64,000 nt of DNA from the NCBI RefSeq assembly GCF_002795425.1, contig NZ_PHHA01000018.1:154460-218459 (forward strand), read 5' to 3'. The position numbers were made by a program, and so were the translations under genes. Positions 56,679-64,000 of the stretch are shown one piece after another (positions within the stretch are counted from its first letter, which is position 1; each line of letters starts with the position of its first letter). A model generated the notes under the pieces. The model worked only from the letters and a program-made list of their open reading frames with translations, did no database searches and was not told the DNA's origin. This stretch comes from Conservatibacter flavescens. GTDB taxonomy: Bacteria > Pseudomonadota > Gammaproteobacteria > Enterobacterales > Pasteurellaceae.

Positions 56679-57422
56679 TTATTTTTCTTTCCAATAACCA
56701 ATCCATTCCTTTAATAGCTGCATATTGGCATTTAATGCGGCACTTTGTGGAATAAAATGCATGAACTTTATGCCATAACTTTGTGGGGGAAGGCCTTGCC
56801 CAACACTTGCAGGGAATACTTGAAACCCTTGTTGTTCAAAAAGTAATTTAGCCCGTTGCATGTGCCATTGATTCGTGACTAAAATAATTTTGTTAATGTT
56901 TGATTTTTCTAGGATTTTTTTACTCAATACAGCATTTTGTTTAGTGTTTAATGCCTGTTCCTCTAGCCATTTGACGGGGGTGTGAAAAAACTGTTCAAAT
57001 TCTCTAGCCATCACTTTTGCTTCGGAATTGCCGTTGGGGCTTGCGCCTGTAACCAATAACGGTAAATGGGTTTCTTGATATAAATAAGCGGCATAGCGCA
57101 TGCGTTCCAAAGCAATTGCAGGAACAGTAAGCGAGCTGTAAAGCTCTTTGTTATCACGCAGTCCGGCACCCAAAACCACAATAGCTTGCGCTTGGCGATA
57201 ATCTTGTATGGATAGATGATCTTCATGCACGAGCGTTTTACTGAGTGTTTCTGTTGTATAGGGGATACTCACGATATACAGTAAACTTGCGCTTAAAAGT
57301 GCGGTAAATAAACTTAATTTTTTATATTGGAGTTTGAGCAATAAGAGGGATAGCAGCCAAAGAATCAGTATATTGGCAGGCGGAAGAATTAAGGTGCTAA
57401 TCAAACGAGTTAATTCAAACAT
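56679..57422 (-). CDS. ElyC/SanA/YdcF-family membrane protein (DUF218)
   Basis: The 247 residues have two N-terminal membrane segments (about 8-30 and 36-55). A DUF218 domain follows: AQAIVVLGAGLRD, ALERMRYAAYLYQETHLPLLVTGASPNG, EEQALNTKQNAVLSKKIL and ILVTNQWHMQRAKLLFEQQGFQVFP. Size and topology match E. coli ElyC, which supports peptidoglycan assembly when undecaprenyl phosphate is limiting. It is convergent with eda. An uptake signal lies near 57300. Confidence 0.87.
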   Translation of the reverse strand: MFELTRLISTLILPPANILILWLLSLLLLKLQYKKLSLFTALLSASLLYIVSIPYTTETLSKTLVHEDHLSIQDYRQAQAIVVLGAGLRDNKELYSSLTVPAIALERMRYAAYLYQETHLPLLVTGASPNGNSEAKVMAREFEQFFHTPVKWLEEQALNTKQNAVLSKKILEKSNINKIILVTNQWHMQRAKLLFEQQGFQVFPASVGQGLPPQSYGIKFMHFIPQSAALNANMQLLKEWIGYWKEK

Positions 57423-57595
57423 AATTTTTTATTTAAGAGATAACATAGGAATATTATTCATAATTTATCATTGGAAATCAAATGAACTTCATATTCTTCT
57501 AAATGTCTAAATAATGAATTTTTCTTGTAGGTTTAAGGTGTTAAAGCTATGATAACGCCTTTAAAAATTTTGTTTAATAATAAAAATGGTTTTCT

Positions 57596-58573
57596 ATGAA
57601 TAGTGTGTTAACTTCTCTTAAACACCAATTGCACAAAATAGTGGATTTAATTCCGGATAAAAATGATGTGTTATATTTTGATTACCCGCTACATTTAAAT
57701 GTAGGGGATTTATTGATCTATGCGGGTACAGAACAGTTTTTTCGTGACTATCAGATTCATGTTCGTTTAAGACGTTGTTTTCAGGCTTTTGATATTGATG
57801 AAGTAAAGAAATATGTCAATCCCAATACGACTATCCTGTGTCACGGGGGAGGGAATTTTGGTGATTTATATCCAGCCTTACAGCAAATGCGAGAAGCGCT
57901 CGTTCAGACATTTCCACATAATCGGATTATTGTATTACCACAAACGGCTTTTTTTTCTAATGATGGTGCAATGAAAAAAGCGGCAGCGATTTTTGCTCAA
58001 CATAAACACTGCTATTTATTTGCGCGTGATTTGCCGACGTTTAATCTTATGCAAAATTTTTCACAACATGTGCAGCTGTGTCCGGATATGGCACATCAGT
58101 TGTACGGCGTATTACCTGTTAGAGAGGAAATGCAACGAAGTGCGGTTAAAAATAATAAAGTTTTATACTTTTTGCGTAAGGATATTGAGGCAAGCCATAT
58201 TGAGAAAAATATTCAGGCACAATTACATTCAGATGAAATAGTGAAAGATTGGGAAGATATTCTAACGACGAAAGATATTAAAATAGAAAAATATTATAGT
58301 AAGCTTGCTAAATTAGCGAATAAATTGCATTTTACTTGGTTAAAAAATAAGATTAATGAGCAATGGTATCAATATGCGAATGCGGTAATTACCCGTTGTT
58401 ATACGGAGTTTTTACGTTATGATGTCGTGGTAACAAGTCGGTTGCATGGGCATATTTTTTCTTGTTTATTAGGTATTCCTAATCAAGTTTGCGATAATTC
58501 ATACGGTAAAAATAGTGGATATTATAATCAATGGACGAAAGAGATTGATTATAGTGAACGTTATGAAAACTGA
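57596..58573 (+). CDS. polysaccharide pyruvyl transferase family protein
   Basis: The 325 residues have family blocks LHLNVGDLLIYAGTEQFF, CHGGGNFGDLYPALQQMREAL, RIIVLPQTAFF, LFARDLPTFNLM, CPDMAHQLYG and VVVTSRLHGHIFSCLLGIP. Such proteins add a pyruvate ketal to a sugar of an exopolysaccharide or lipopolysaccharide, though some family members are glycosyltransferases. It is the first gene of the glycan cluster and overlaps the flippase gene by 11 bases. An uptake signal is inside. Confidence 0.87.
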   Translation: MNSVLTSLKHQLHKIVDLIPDKNDVLYFDYPLHLNVGDLLIYAGTEQFFRDYQIHVRLRRCFQAFDIDEVKKYVNPNTTILCHGGGNFGDLYPALQQMREALVQTFPHNRIIVLPQTAFFSNDGAMKKAAAIFAQHKHCYLFARDLPTFNLMQNFSQHVQLCPDMAHQLYGVLPVREEMQRSAVKNNKVLYFLRKDIEASHIEKNIQAQLHSDEIVKDWEDILTTKDIKIEKYYSKLAKLANKLHFTWLKNKINEQWYQYANAVITRCYTEFLRYDVVVTSRLHGHIFSCLLGIPNQVCDNSYGKNSGYYNQWTKEIDYSERYEN

Positions 58574-59753
58574 TCGTAATCTTTTTACATTAATCTTTGT
58601 GACCTTTGCGAGTTCGCTCTTGATGATGGCAAGCTCGTTCCTGCTCGCTCGTCTATTATCAGTGGAGGAGCGCGGCGTATTCCAATTGTTCATCACTTCT
58701 GTTACTTATCTTGCCACGCTAAGTTGTGGTGGTGTCGGGTTTGCCCTTACGCTTTCAATGCGTCAAAAGCAATATTGGCATTGGCAGCGCTATCTTGCTA
58801 TTTTCTTGCTTTATGCTTTGTTGGCGAGTTTCGTGGCTTTATTTGTGTTGGAATTGCATGATTTTACTCTATTGTTCATACTAAACGTGTTATTAACGGC
58901 TATTTTTAATATCACTTTAGAAAAAAGCAAAATAGATTCACAGCTGAAAACCTACCGCACTTTAGTGTTGCAGCAGCCACTGTTTGCGGTGCTATTATAT
59001 GGTATCTGTTATTGGCTTTTGGGGGAGCAATCATTAGGCGTAGTCATTCAGTTATTAACGGTCATCTCTATTATTCAATCCTTATTTTGTCTATTTTATT
59101 TGCAACGTATTAGCAAAAAATTCACGAGCCAGCATGGTAATGAGCTGCAACCTATTGATCGATCTTTCTTTTTTACAACATGGCTCAAACAAAATTTATT
59201 TCAATTGTTTGGTGCAACAGTGACCAATATTGATAAATTTCTCATTGCCGCGTTAATGAATAGTTATACTCTGGGGTTATATAGCGTGTGCATTGCTTTT
59301 GATGCGCTTGCCACACGTTTTATTAATATGTTAGTGGATTATTATTATGCTGGCCTATTGAATAAACTTGATCGACTAAAATTGGTATTAGCAATCATGG
59401 CGTTAATGAGCCTGGCTACGTTAATTTTAGTCCCATTATTCGCTGAGCCGGTGGTGCGTTTCTTTTTTAGTGAACGTTATATTGAAGTGGCCCCAACTTT
59501 GGTGTTATTTATTTTGAATGCCATTCTTGCCGGGCTTTCTTGGGTGTTGTCGCAAAAAATGCTTATTTTAGGTAAGCAGGTATTATTATTTACGCGTCAA
59601 GTGATTTCATTGGTCGTATTCATTGGATTATTTTACCTATTTAGAGAACAGCAATTACTTGGTGTGGCTTATGCGCTAATTGGTGGTAGTTTGACTAGAT
59701 TGGTGATTTCATTGATTTATTATTATCAATTTCCATTGAAGGATTTGGCATAA
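58563..59753 (+). CDS. Wzx-like oligosaccharide flippase
   Basis: The 396 residues have about 12 hydrophobic segments. The N-terminus TFASSLLMMASSFLLARLLSVEERGVFQLF and the middle TWLKQNLFQLFGATVTNIDKFLIAALM are typical of polysaccharide exporters that flip lipid-linked oligosaccharide to the periplasm. I chose the ATG at 58563 (MKTDRNLF), which overlaps the previous gene; an in-frame upstream ATG (58515) would put 16 extra residues in the previous gene's coding region. An uptake signal is inside. Confidence 0.86.
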   Translation: MKTDRNLFTLIFVTFASSLLMMASSFLLARLLSVEERGVFQLFITSVTYLATLSCGGVGFALTLSMRQKQYWHWQRYLAIFLLYALLASFVALFVLELHDFTLLFILNVLLTAIFNITLEKSKIDSQLKTYRTLVLQQPLFAVLLYGICYWLLGEQSLGVVIQLLTVISIIQSLFCLFYLQRISKKFTSQHGNELQPIDRSFFFTTWLKQNLFQLFGATVTNIDKFLIAALMNSYTLGLYSVCIAFDALATRFINMLVDYYYAGLLNKLDRLKLVLAIMALMSLATLILVPLFAEPVVRFFFSERYIEVAPTLVLFILNAILAGLSWVLSQKMLILGKQVLLFTRQVISLVVFIGLFYLFREQQLLGVAYALIGGSLTRLVISLIYYYQFPLKDLA

Positions 59754-59783
59754 TCAGCAATAAAATAAAAAGTGCGGTATAAA

Positions 59784-60557
59784 ATGAAAAAATTTTTAGT
59801 TTCTTTAGATAAAGATGTAGCGAGAAGAGAGTTATTCTTTGCGCAGCCAGACACGCAAAATTTTGAGGTGTTCAGCGCCATTAATACAATGAATGAAACA
59901 GAAGAAACCCTAGCGCAGCGCTTTGATTTAACACAGTTTGAGCAACATTATGGGCGGAAAGTCACGAAAGGCGAGGTAGGGTGTACGTTAAGCCATTTAG
60001 CGATTTATCAGAAAATTGCCGATAATTCAGCCATTGCTGAAGATGAATTTTGCTTGATTTGTGAAGATGATGCGTTATTTGCTGAGAACTTTCAATCTGT
60101 AATTGATGAAATTATCCAACAAAATATACAAGCCGATATTATTTTAACGGGACAATCTAAAATTCTTCAATTTAATGATATTGAGTTGGAAATTAATTAC
60201 CCCATTACCTTTGAAGTTTTAAGCCCGAAAATTGGCAATACAAATTATTGTTATGCTTTCCCTTATAAAAATTATTTCGCGGGTACGGTATGTTATTTAA
60301 TTAAAAAAAGTGCGGTTAGAAAATTCTTAATATTTTTAACCCAGCATAAAGCCTATTGGTTGGCAGACGATTACCCTTTATTTGAACAGCAATTTGCAAT
60401 GCAAACGCGAGTAATCAGACCTTTATTAGCTATAGAAAATCCAGACTTAGTCAGCAATTTAGAAAGTATTCGGGGATCATTAAATAACAATCTTTTTAAA
60501 AAATTAGTGAAATATCCATTGAAAAAAGCCTTAGCTATAAAACGTAATTTAACATGA
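59784..60557 (+). CDS. glycosyltransferase family 25 (lipooligosaccharide type)
   Basis: The 257 residues have the GT25 hallmarks: [18 protein letters not shown] at the start, [22 protein letters not shown], the acidic ICEDDALF motif, and [17 protein letters not shown]. Relatives (LgtB, LgtE, Lex2B type) transfer galactose or glucose to lipooligosaccharide. The ATG at 59784 has an uptake signal (59770-59778) where the ribosome site should be, so initiation may be weak or coupled. It overlaps the polymerase gene by four bases. Confidence 0.88.
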   Translation: MKKFLVSLDKDVARRELFFAQPDTQNFEVFSAINTMNETEETLAQRFDLTQFEQHYGRKVTKGEVGCTLSHLAIYQKIADNSAIAEDEFCLICEDDALFAENFQSVIDEIIQQNIQADIILTGQSKILQFNDIELEINYPITFEVLSPKIGNTNYCYAFPYKNYFAGTVCYLIKKSAVRKFLIFLTQHKAYWLADDYPLFEQQFAMQTRVIRPLLAIENPDLVSNLESIRGSLNNNLFKKLVKYPLKKALAIKRNLT

Positions 60558-61783
60558 TGAGCAGTGCAATTAATTTATTTTATCTTTATGATCCTTGGGT
60601 AATGCACGTTATCCGCATGAGCTTTGTAATGGGCATAGTCGCATTCGGCTATCTTTTCTATTTGTGGAAAACCCAAAAAATTGATGGGATCAAAGTGCCA
60701 ATGGATAGCTTTATTGCTATTTTTGCGTTAATAGTACTATCAATTATTCCTTTGCTTATCAATGGCACGAAAGAATTAGGTGTTTTGATAATGTACGTTA
60801 AAACCTTACTGTTATTTAGCTTTGGGGTGATGATCTATAACGCATTTTATCGGACGGCAAATTCTCAGGGGCAATGTGTTCGAGATCTAGAGCGAGGGGT
60901 GATTGCACAAGCAATAATGGGGCTATTGGCTTTAACAGGTATAAGCCTTTTTGTGGACATTGCCTTAGGCACAAATACAAGTGCCATTTTGCCTCGCTTT
61001 GCAGGATCAGAGCAAGAATATCGTTTGTATAATATTACCTCATCGGCCTTTTTCCAATTGAGTGCGTTTTTTGTGGTACTACTGCATTTTTGGTTGGCCT
61101 ATAATGAAAAAACAAACCGACAGCAGGGCATTTTTCTGTTACTGATTTTATTTATTGGTGTGATGTCGGGCAGAACTTTTTTTGTGCTTTCGGCGTTGAG
61201 TATTTTGCTCTATTTTAAATGGCGGTATGTGCCTTATTTAATAGTATTTGTTGCGATTGTGCTGGGATTGGCGATTTATCTTCCAGACAATCGTTATGTG
61301 GAACATGCTTTAGAACCAGTGATCAATATTTTATCTCGAGTGATGTATAACGTCGGGGATTGGGGTGACACTGATTTCTCTCAAATTAGTTCATCTACCG
61401 ATACATTAATGCAAAAACACCTGTTTATGCCAGAGCTCAAGCAACTGTTAATGGGTGACGGTTATTATTATACGCCTGATTTTCGTTATTATGGCGGTTC
61501 GGACTCAGGTTTTATCCGTCAGGCTTTATATGGCGGGGTGGGGTATATTTTGGTGTGTTTTTTATTCACCGCTTATTTTGTAAAACGTATTGCAGATAAC
61601 TGGTTTGAAGGTAGTTGGAAGTTTACGCTTTCTCTTTTATTGATATTGAGCGTGTTAAATATTAAAGCAGATACGTACGCATTTCCCGGCATTATGTTGG
61701 TATTATTAATGTTTTTATCTTTATTCGGTTCACATGGCAAAATGCTTGTATTGTTTAAGCAATCTGAGGCAAAAAATGTTTAG
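60554..61783 (+). CDS. Wzy-like O-antigen/oligosaccharide polymerase
   Basis: The 409 residues have about ten to eleven membrane helices and one larger periplasmic loop (about 255-330: [19 protein letters not shown] to [28 protein letters not shown]). The GSDSGFIR segment is typical of Wzy-type polymerases and O-antigen ligases. The position between flippase and transferases supports a polymerase; a WaaL ligase role is less likely. ATGA overlap with the previous gene and an 8-base overlap with the next. Confidence 0.8.
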   Translation: MMSSAINLFYLYDPWVMHVIRMSFVMGIVAFGYLFYLWKTQKIDGIKVPMDSFIAIFALIVLSIIPLLINGTKELGVLIMYVKTLLLFSFGVMIYNAFYRTANSQGQCVRDLERGVIAQAIMGLLALTGISLFVDIALGTNTSAILPRFAGSEQEYRLYNITSSAFFQLSAFFVVLLHFWLAYNEKTNRQQGIFLLLILFIGVMSGRTFFVLSALSILLYFKWRYVPYLIVFVAIVLGLAIYLPDNRYVEHALEPVINILSRVMYNVGDWGDTDFSQISSSTDTLMQKHLFMPELKQLLMGDGYYYTPDFRYYGGSDSGFIRQALYGGVGYILVCFLFTAYFVKRIADNWFEGSWKFTLSLLLILSVLNIKADTYAFPGIMLVLLMFLSLFGSHGKMLVLFKQSEAKNV

Positions 61784-62657
61784 TATTATTGTTCCTTCTT
61801 ATAACCGTAATGCAGAAGTACAAGCGTTATTGCATAGCCTTGAACAGCAAACGGTGAAGAATTTTGAGGTTGTGATTATTGATGATTGTTCGCCACAAGC
61901 GGTTGAAATTCATGAAAAATTCACTTTTCCTGTAAAACTGTTCCGTAATGCTGTCAATCAAGGGGCAGCAGGAAGTCGCAATATCGGGGCAGAGCAGGCG
62001 AGCAACGAATGGTTACTTTTTTTAGATGATGATGACCGTTTTGATGATCGCAAATGTGCTTTACTCGCCAAAGCGATTGAAGAAAATGACACAGCGAATT
62101 TGATTTATCACCCTGCAAAATGCGTGATGGTGAATGAGGGTTTTGAGTATATAACAAAGCCAATATTGCCTGAAAACTTAACGTTAGATAATTTATTAAT
62201 GGCCAATAAAATGGGGGGAATGCCAATGCTAGCAGTCAAAAAATCCTTCTTTTTTGCATTAGGTGGCTTAGAAACCGGTTTAAAATCATTAGAGGATTAT
62301 GAATTTGTCCTAAAACTGGTTTCATCTCCACAGTTAAATGCAGTTTACCTGGCACAGCCATTGAGTATTTGCACCTTCCACACTAAGCGTGCGAGTGTGT
62401 CAACTCATAGCCAAAACACGGAATTAGCATTGAATTTTATTCAGCAACGTTATGTGAAAACGGTAATACAGGCAAAAAATTTCGCTCTCAATTCACTTTA
62501 TATTTTGTCTTATCCTTATGCGATGAGTTTATCTCGTCAGGCAGCAAGTTATTATTTTAAAATGTTCCAATTAAGCCATAGTATTAAACATCTAATAATT
62601 GCGATGGTAATATGTATTTCGCCTAAATTAGCAATGAATTTAAAAAGGTTTTTGTAA
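61776..62657 (+). CDS. glycosyltransferase family 2, first
   Basis: The 293 residues form a GT-A glycosyltransferase: [64 protein letters not shown] (metal-binding DxD) and LKSLEDYEFVLKL. It adds a sugar to the lipid-linked repeat in the cytoplasm; donor and acceptor are unknown. The ATG at 61776 places the family start at residue 1; an ATG 42 bases upstream lies inside the polymerase gene. TAATG overlap with the next gene. Confidence 0.9.
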   Translation: MFSIIVPSYNRNAEVQALLHSLEQQTVKNFEVVIIDDCSPQAVEIHEKFTFPVKLFRNAVNQGAAGSRNIGAEQASNEWLLFLDDDDRFDDRKCALLAKAIEENDTANLIYHPAKCVMVNEGFEYITKPILPENLTLDNLLMANKMGGMPMLAVKKSFFFALGGLETGLKSLEDYEFVLKLVSSPQLNAVYLAQPLSICTFHTKRASVSTHSQNTELALNFIQQRYVKTVIQAKNFALNSLYILSYPYAMSLSRQAASYYFKMFQLSHSIKHLIIAMVICISPKLAMNLKRFL

Positions 62658-63463
62658 TGAATTTTTCGGTATTAATGTCACTCTACTATAAAGAGAAAGC
62701 AGTATTTTTAGCACAATGTTTTGATAGCTTACTTCAACAAACAATCAAAGCGACAGAAATTGTTTTGGTTTTTGACGGTGAAATTGGCACCGAATTAGAA
62801 AAAACTGTGGAAAAATACACCGCACTTTTACCACTAAAAATAGTGCGCTTACCTCAAAACGTTGGTTTAGGAAAAGCGTTAAATGCAGGAATTGAACAAT
62901 GTAGTTATGAATGGATTTTCCGAATGGATACTGATGACTTTTGCCATCCGGAGCGTTTCGCTAAACAAGTAGCGTACATCCAACAAAATCCAGAAGTCGA
63001 CATTGTTGGAACACAGTTAGCGGAATTTGAATCTGACCCAGATGTTTTAACAGGAGAACGTAAGGTACCAACAAGTGCGGTAGAAATTGCGAAATTTTCT
63101 AAAACGCGTAGCCCGTTTAATCACCCAACGGTGGCCTATCGAAAAAGTATGTTATTAGCATTAGGTGGCTATCAGCATCATCTTTATTTAGAAGATTATA
63201 ATTTGTGGTTACGAATTTTAGCAAATGGTTATCATGCTGCAAACTTGCCTGAAATCTTACTTTATATGCGGGTTGGTAATGGTATGGTAGGGCGTCGCAA
63301 AGGTTGGGCTTATTTCAAAAGCGAATGGCAGCTTGCTCAATTAAAACGAAGCCTGAATTACGATAATAGTATAGTCATTTTTTCCCAATTTTTACTGAGG
63401 GGAGCGGTAAGATTGTTACCAACAACTGTATTAACCGCTATTTATAAGAAGTTACACAAATAG
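62657..63463 (+). CDS. glycosyltransferase family 2, second
   Basis: The 268 residues are of the amylovoran/LPS GT2 type. Blocks: NFSVLMSLYYKEKAVFLAQCFDSLLQQTIKATEIVLVFDG, LPQNVGLGKALNAGIEQCSYEWIFRMDTDDFCHPERFAKQ (DxD) and FNHPTVAYRKSMLLALGGYQHHLYLEDYNLWLRIL. It is the last gene of the cluster. A weak hairpin (GCCTAA/TTAGGC, 63464-63480) follows. Two uptake signals are inside (62818, 63073). Donor and acceptor unknown. Confidence 0.9.
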   Translation: MNFSVLMSLYYKEKAVFLAQCFDSLLQQTIKATEIVLVFDGEIGTELEKTVEKYTALLPLKIVRLPQNVGLGKALNAGIEQCSYEWIFRMDTDDFCHPERFAKQVAYIQQNPEVDIVGTQLAEFESDPDVLTGERKVPTSAVEIAKFSKTRSPFNHPTVAYRKSMLLALGGYQHHLYLEDYNLWLRILANGYHAANLPEILLYMRVGNGMVGRRKGWAYFKSEWQLAQLKRSLNYDNSIVIFSQFLLRGAVRLLPTTVLTAIYKKLHK

Positions 63464-63529
63464 CTTGGCCTAATCTTTAGGCAATATATGATATAAAATA
63501 AACATTTTGCATAAAATACCGACAAAGAA

Positions 63530-63600
63530 ACAGAAAAAATAAAAAAATTTAAAAAAATGCTAGACAAGCGTATAGGAAACTCTTAATATACGCCCCGCAA
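63530..63600 (+). promoter_or_regulatory. strong stable-RNA promoter (A-rich upstream element, -35, -10, GC discriminator)
   Basis: TAGACA (63561-63566), 17 bases, TAATAT (63584-63589), then the GC-rich ACGCCCCGC at the expected start. An A-rich stretch (63530-63558) sits where an UP element would lie. This is the build of a stringently controlled rRNA/tRNA promoter. No other good promoter is seen between the tRNAs and the 16S leader, so this one probably drives both. Confidence 0.8.
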
Positions 63601-63611
63601 CAACGCAGCAC

Positions 63612-63688
<77 letters not shown>

Positions 63689-63709
63689 GAGTCAATGCAA
63701 CATTTCAAT

Positions 63710-63786
63710 GGTGGCTATAGCTCAGTTGGTAGAGCCCCGGATTGTGATTCCGGTTGTCGTGGGTTCAAGTCCCATTAGCCACCCCA
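63710..63786 (+). tRNA. tRNA-His (anticodon GTG)
   Basis: 77 bases with the extra G at position -1 opposite C73 and encoded CCA. Anticodon arm CCGGA-TTGTGAT-TCCGG. The T-loop is TTCAAGT instead of TTCGAAT. Close to E. coli hisR. Confidence 0.97.
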
Positions 63787-63817
63787 TCTTAATCATAATG
63801 TAATTAAGATATTCTGT

Positions 63818-63894
63818 CGGCGAGTAGCGCAGCTTGGTAGCGCAACTGGTTTGGGACCAGTGGGTCGTAGGTTCAAATCCTATCTCGCCGACCA
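63818..63894 (+). tRNA. tRNA-Pro (anticodon TGG)
   Basis: 77 bases including encoded CCA. Acceptor arms CGGCGAG / CTCGCCG, anticodon arm ACTGG-TTTGGGA-CCAGT with TGG, T-loop TTCAAAT. Corresponds to proM. The leuT gene that lies between hisR and proM in E. coli is missing here. Confidence 0.97.
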
Positions 63895-63925
63895 CTTTCT
63901 TATGCTTCTAAATATATAGAAGAGA

Positions 63926-64000
63926 GTTCTTTAACAATTTATCAGACAATCTGTGTGGGCACTTGTTGATTGACTTAATGTTGAAAGTATTTTTAATTTT
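63926..64000 (+). other. 16S rRNA leader with boxA antitermination element (rrn operon begins beyond the window)
   Basis: GTTCTTTAACA (63926-63936) is the rrn boxA. The following AATTTATCAGACAATCTGTG and GGGCACT match the conserved leader before 16S rRNA in gammaproteobacteria. The mature 16S start is not reached. A small hairpin (CTTCTA/TAGAAG, 63905-63922) separates it from tRNA-Pro, without a terminator T-run. Confidence 0.85.

Larger units (their letters stand above)
13..63081. repeat. dispersed DNA uptake signal sequences (AAGTGCGGT, both orientations)
   Basis: Copies read by eye near 13, 3575, 5401, 8922, 12084, 12220, 16710, 16786, 18950, 21617, 22685, 25251, 27956, 32342, 34208, 34243, 38430, 40583, 40787, 41371, 42600, 42710, 46084, 47122, 48480, 54287, 55196, 57297, 58138, 58952, 59770, 60308, 62818 and 63073. 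This is the Hin-type signal recognised during natural transformation in one subgroup of Pasteurellaceae. Most lie in genes; the pairs at 34208/34243 and 42600/42710 form hairpins. The list may miss some. Confidence 0.9.

Overview
The window reads as chromosomal DNA of a Pasteurellaceae bacterium of the Haemophilus influenzae/Pasteurella multocida side of the family. It is AT-rich and carries well over 30 copies of the 9-base DNA uptake signal AAGTGCGGT or its complement, inside genes and as stems of terminators. The housekeeping proteins (MutL, AmiB, PotABCD, HtpG, PepT, BioB, TsaB, Rnd) look like the Haemophilus/Pasteurella versions. The species cannot be fixed from sequence alone. No phage, integrase, insertion sequence or CRISPR array was seen.

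Region 1 (1-29.1 kb) is core genome: a mutL fragment and amiB, a small lipoprotein gene, cdd, the spermidine/putrescine transporter potABC with a separately terminated potD, pepT, and htpG behind a sigma-32-like promoter. A run of phosphopantetheinyl transferase, psiE, nudF and cpdA follows. The fadI-fadJ pair is open but has lost several catalytic residues. Then come an SDR-family gene, a YafD-like gene, an NhaP-type antiporter, metC, a 2-Cys peroxiredoxin, bioB, tsaB, slp, fadD and rnd. Between htpG and the phosphopantetheinyl transferase gene lies a leader with mutually exclusive pairings (1:2, 2:3, 3:4 plus U-tract), an apparent undescribed attenuator or riboswitch.

Region 2 (29.1-56.7 kb) is a sugar-acid catabolic island with four complete TRAP transporters (DctP, DctQ, DctM), each beside its own regulator and enzymes. 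Unit 1: a tandem winged-helix GntR regulator, a zinc dehydrogenase and a TRAP set (L-galactonate-like acid inferred). Unit 2: an ExuR/UxuR-like regulator, a TRAP set and divergent uxaC-uxaB-uxaA (galacturonate/glucuronate). Unit 3: a TRAP set, a zinc dehydrogenase, a short-form uxuA, a UxuB-like reductase and a GntR regulator (L-gulonate, fructuronate or mannonate inferred). Unit 4: a TRAP set, a LacI regulator, a PfkB kinase, a GhrB-like reductase and eda (2-ketogluconate or KDG inferred). Units 1-3 lead to 2-keto-3-deoxygluconate; a kinase and Eda then give pyruvate and glyceraldehyde-3-phosphate. CRP sites precede units 3 and 4 and probably uxaC. A PtxS-like palindrome precedes unit 4.

Region 3 (56.7-63.5 kb) has an ElyC-like gene and a tightly overlapping surface-glycan cluster: pyruvyl transferase family, Wzx-like flippase, GT25, Wzy-like polymerase and two GT2 glycosyltransferases.

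Region 4 (63.5-64 kb) has a strong promoter with an A-rich upstream element and a GC-rich discriminator, tRNA-Arg(CCG), tRNA-His(GTG) and tRNA-Pro(TGG). A 16S rRNA leader with boxA follows, and the window ends before 16S itself.
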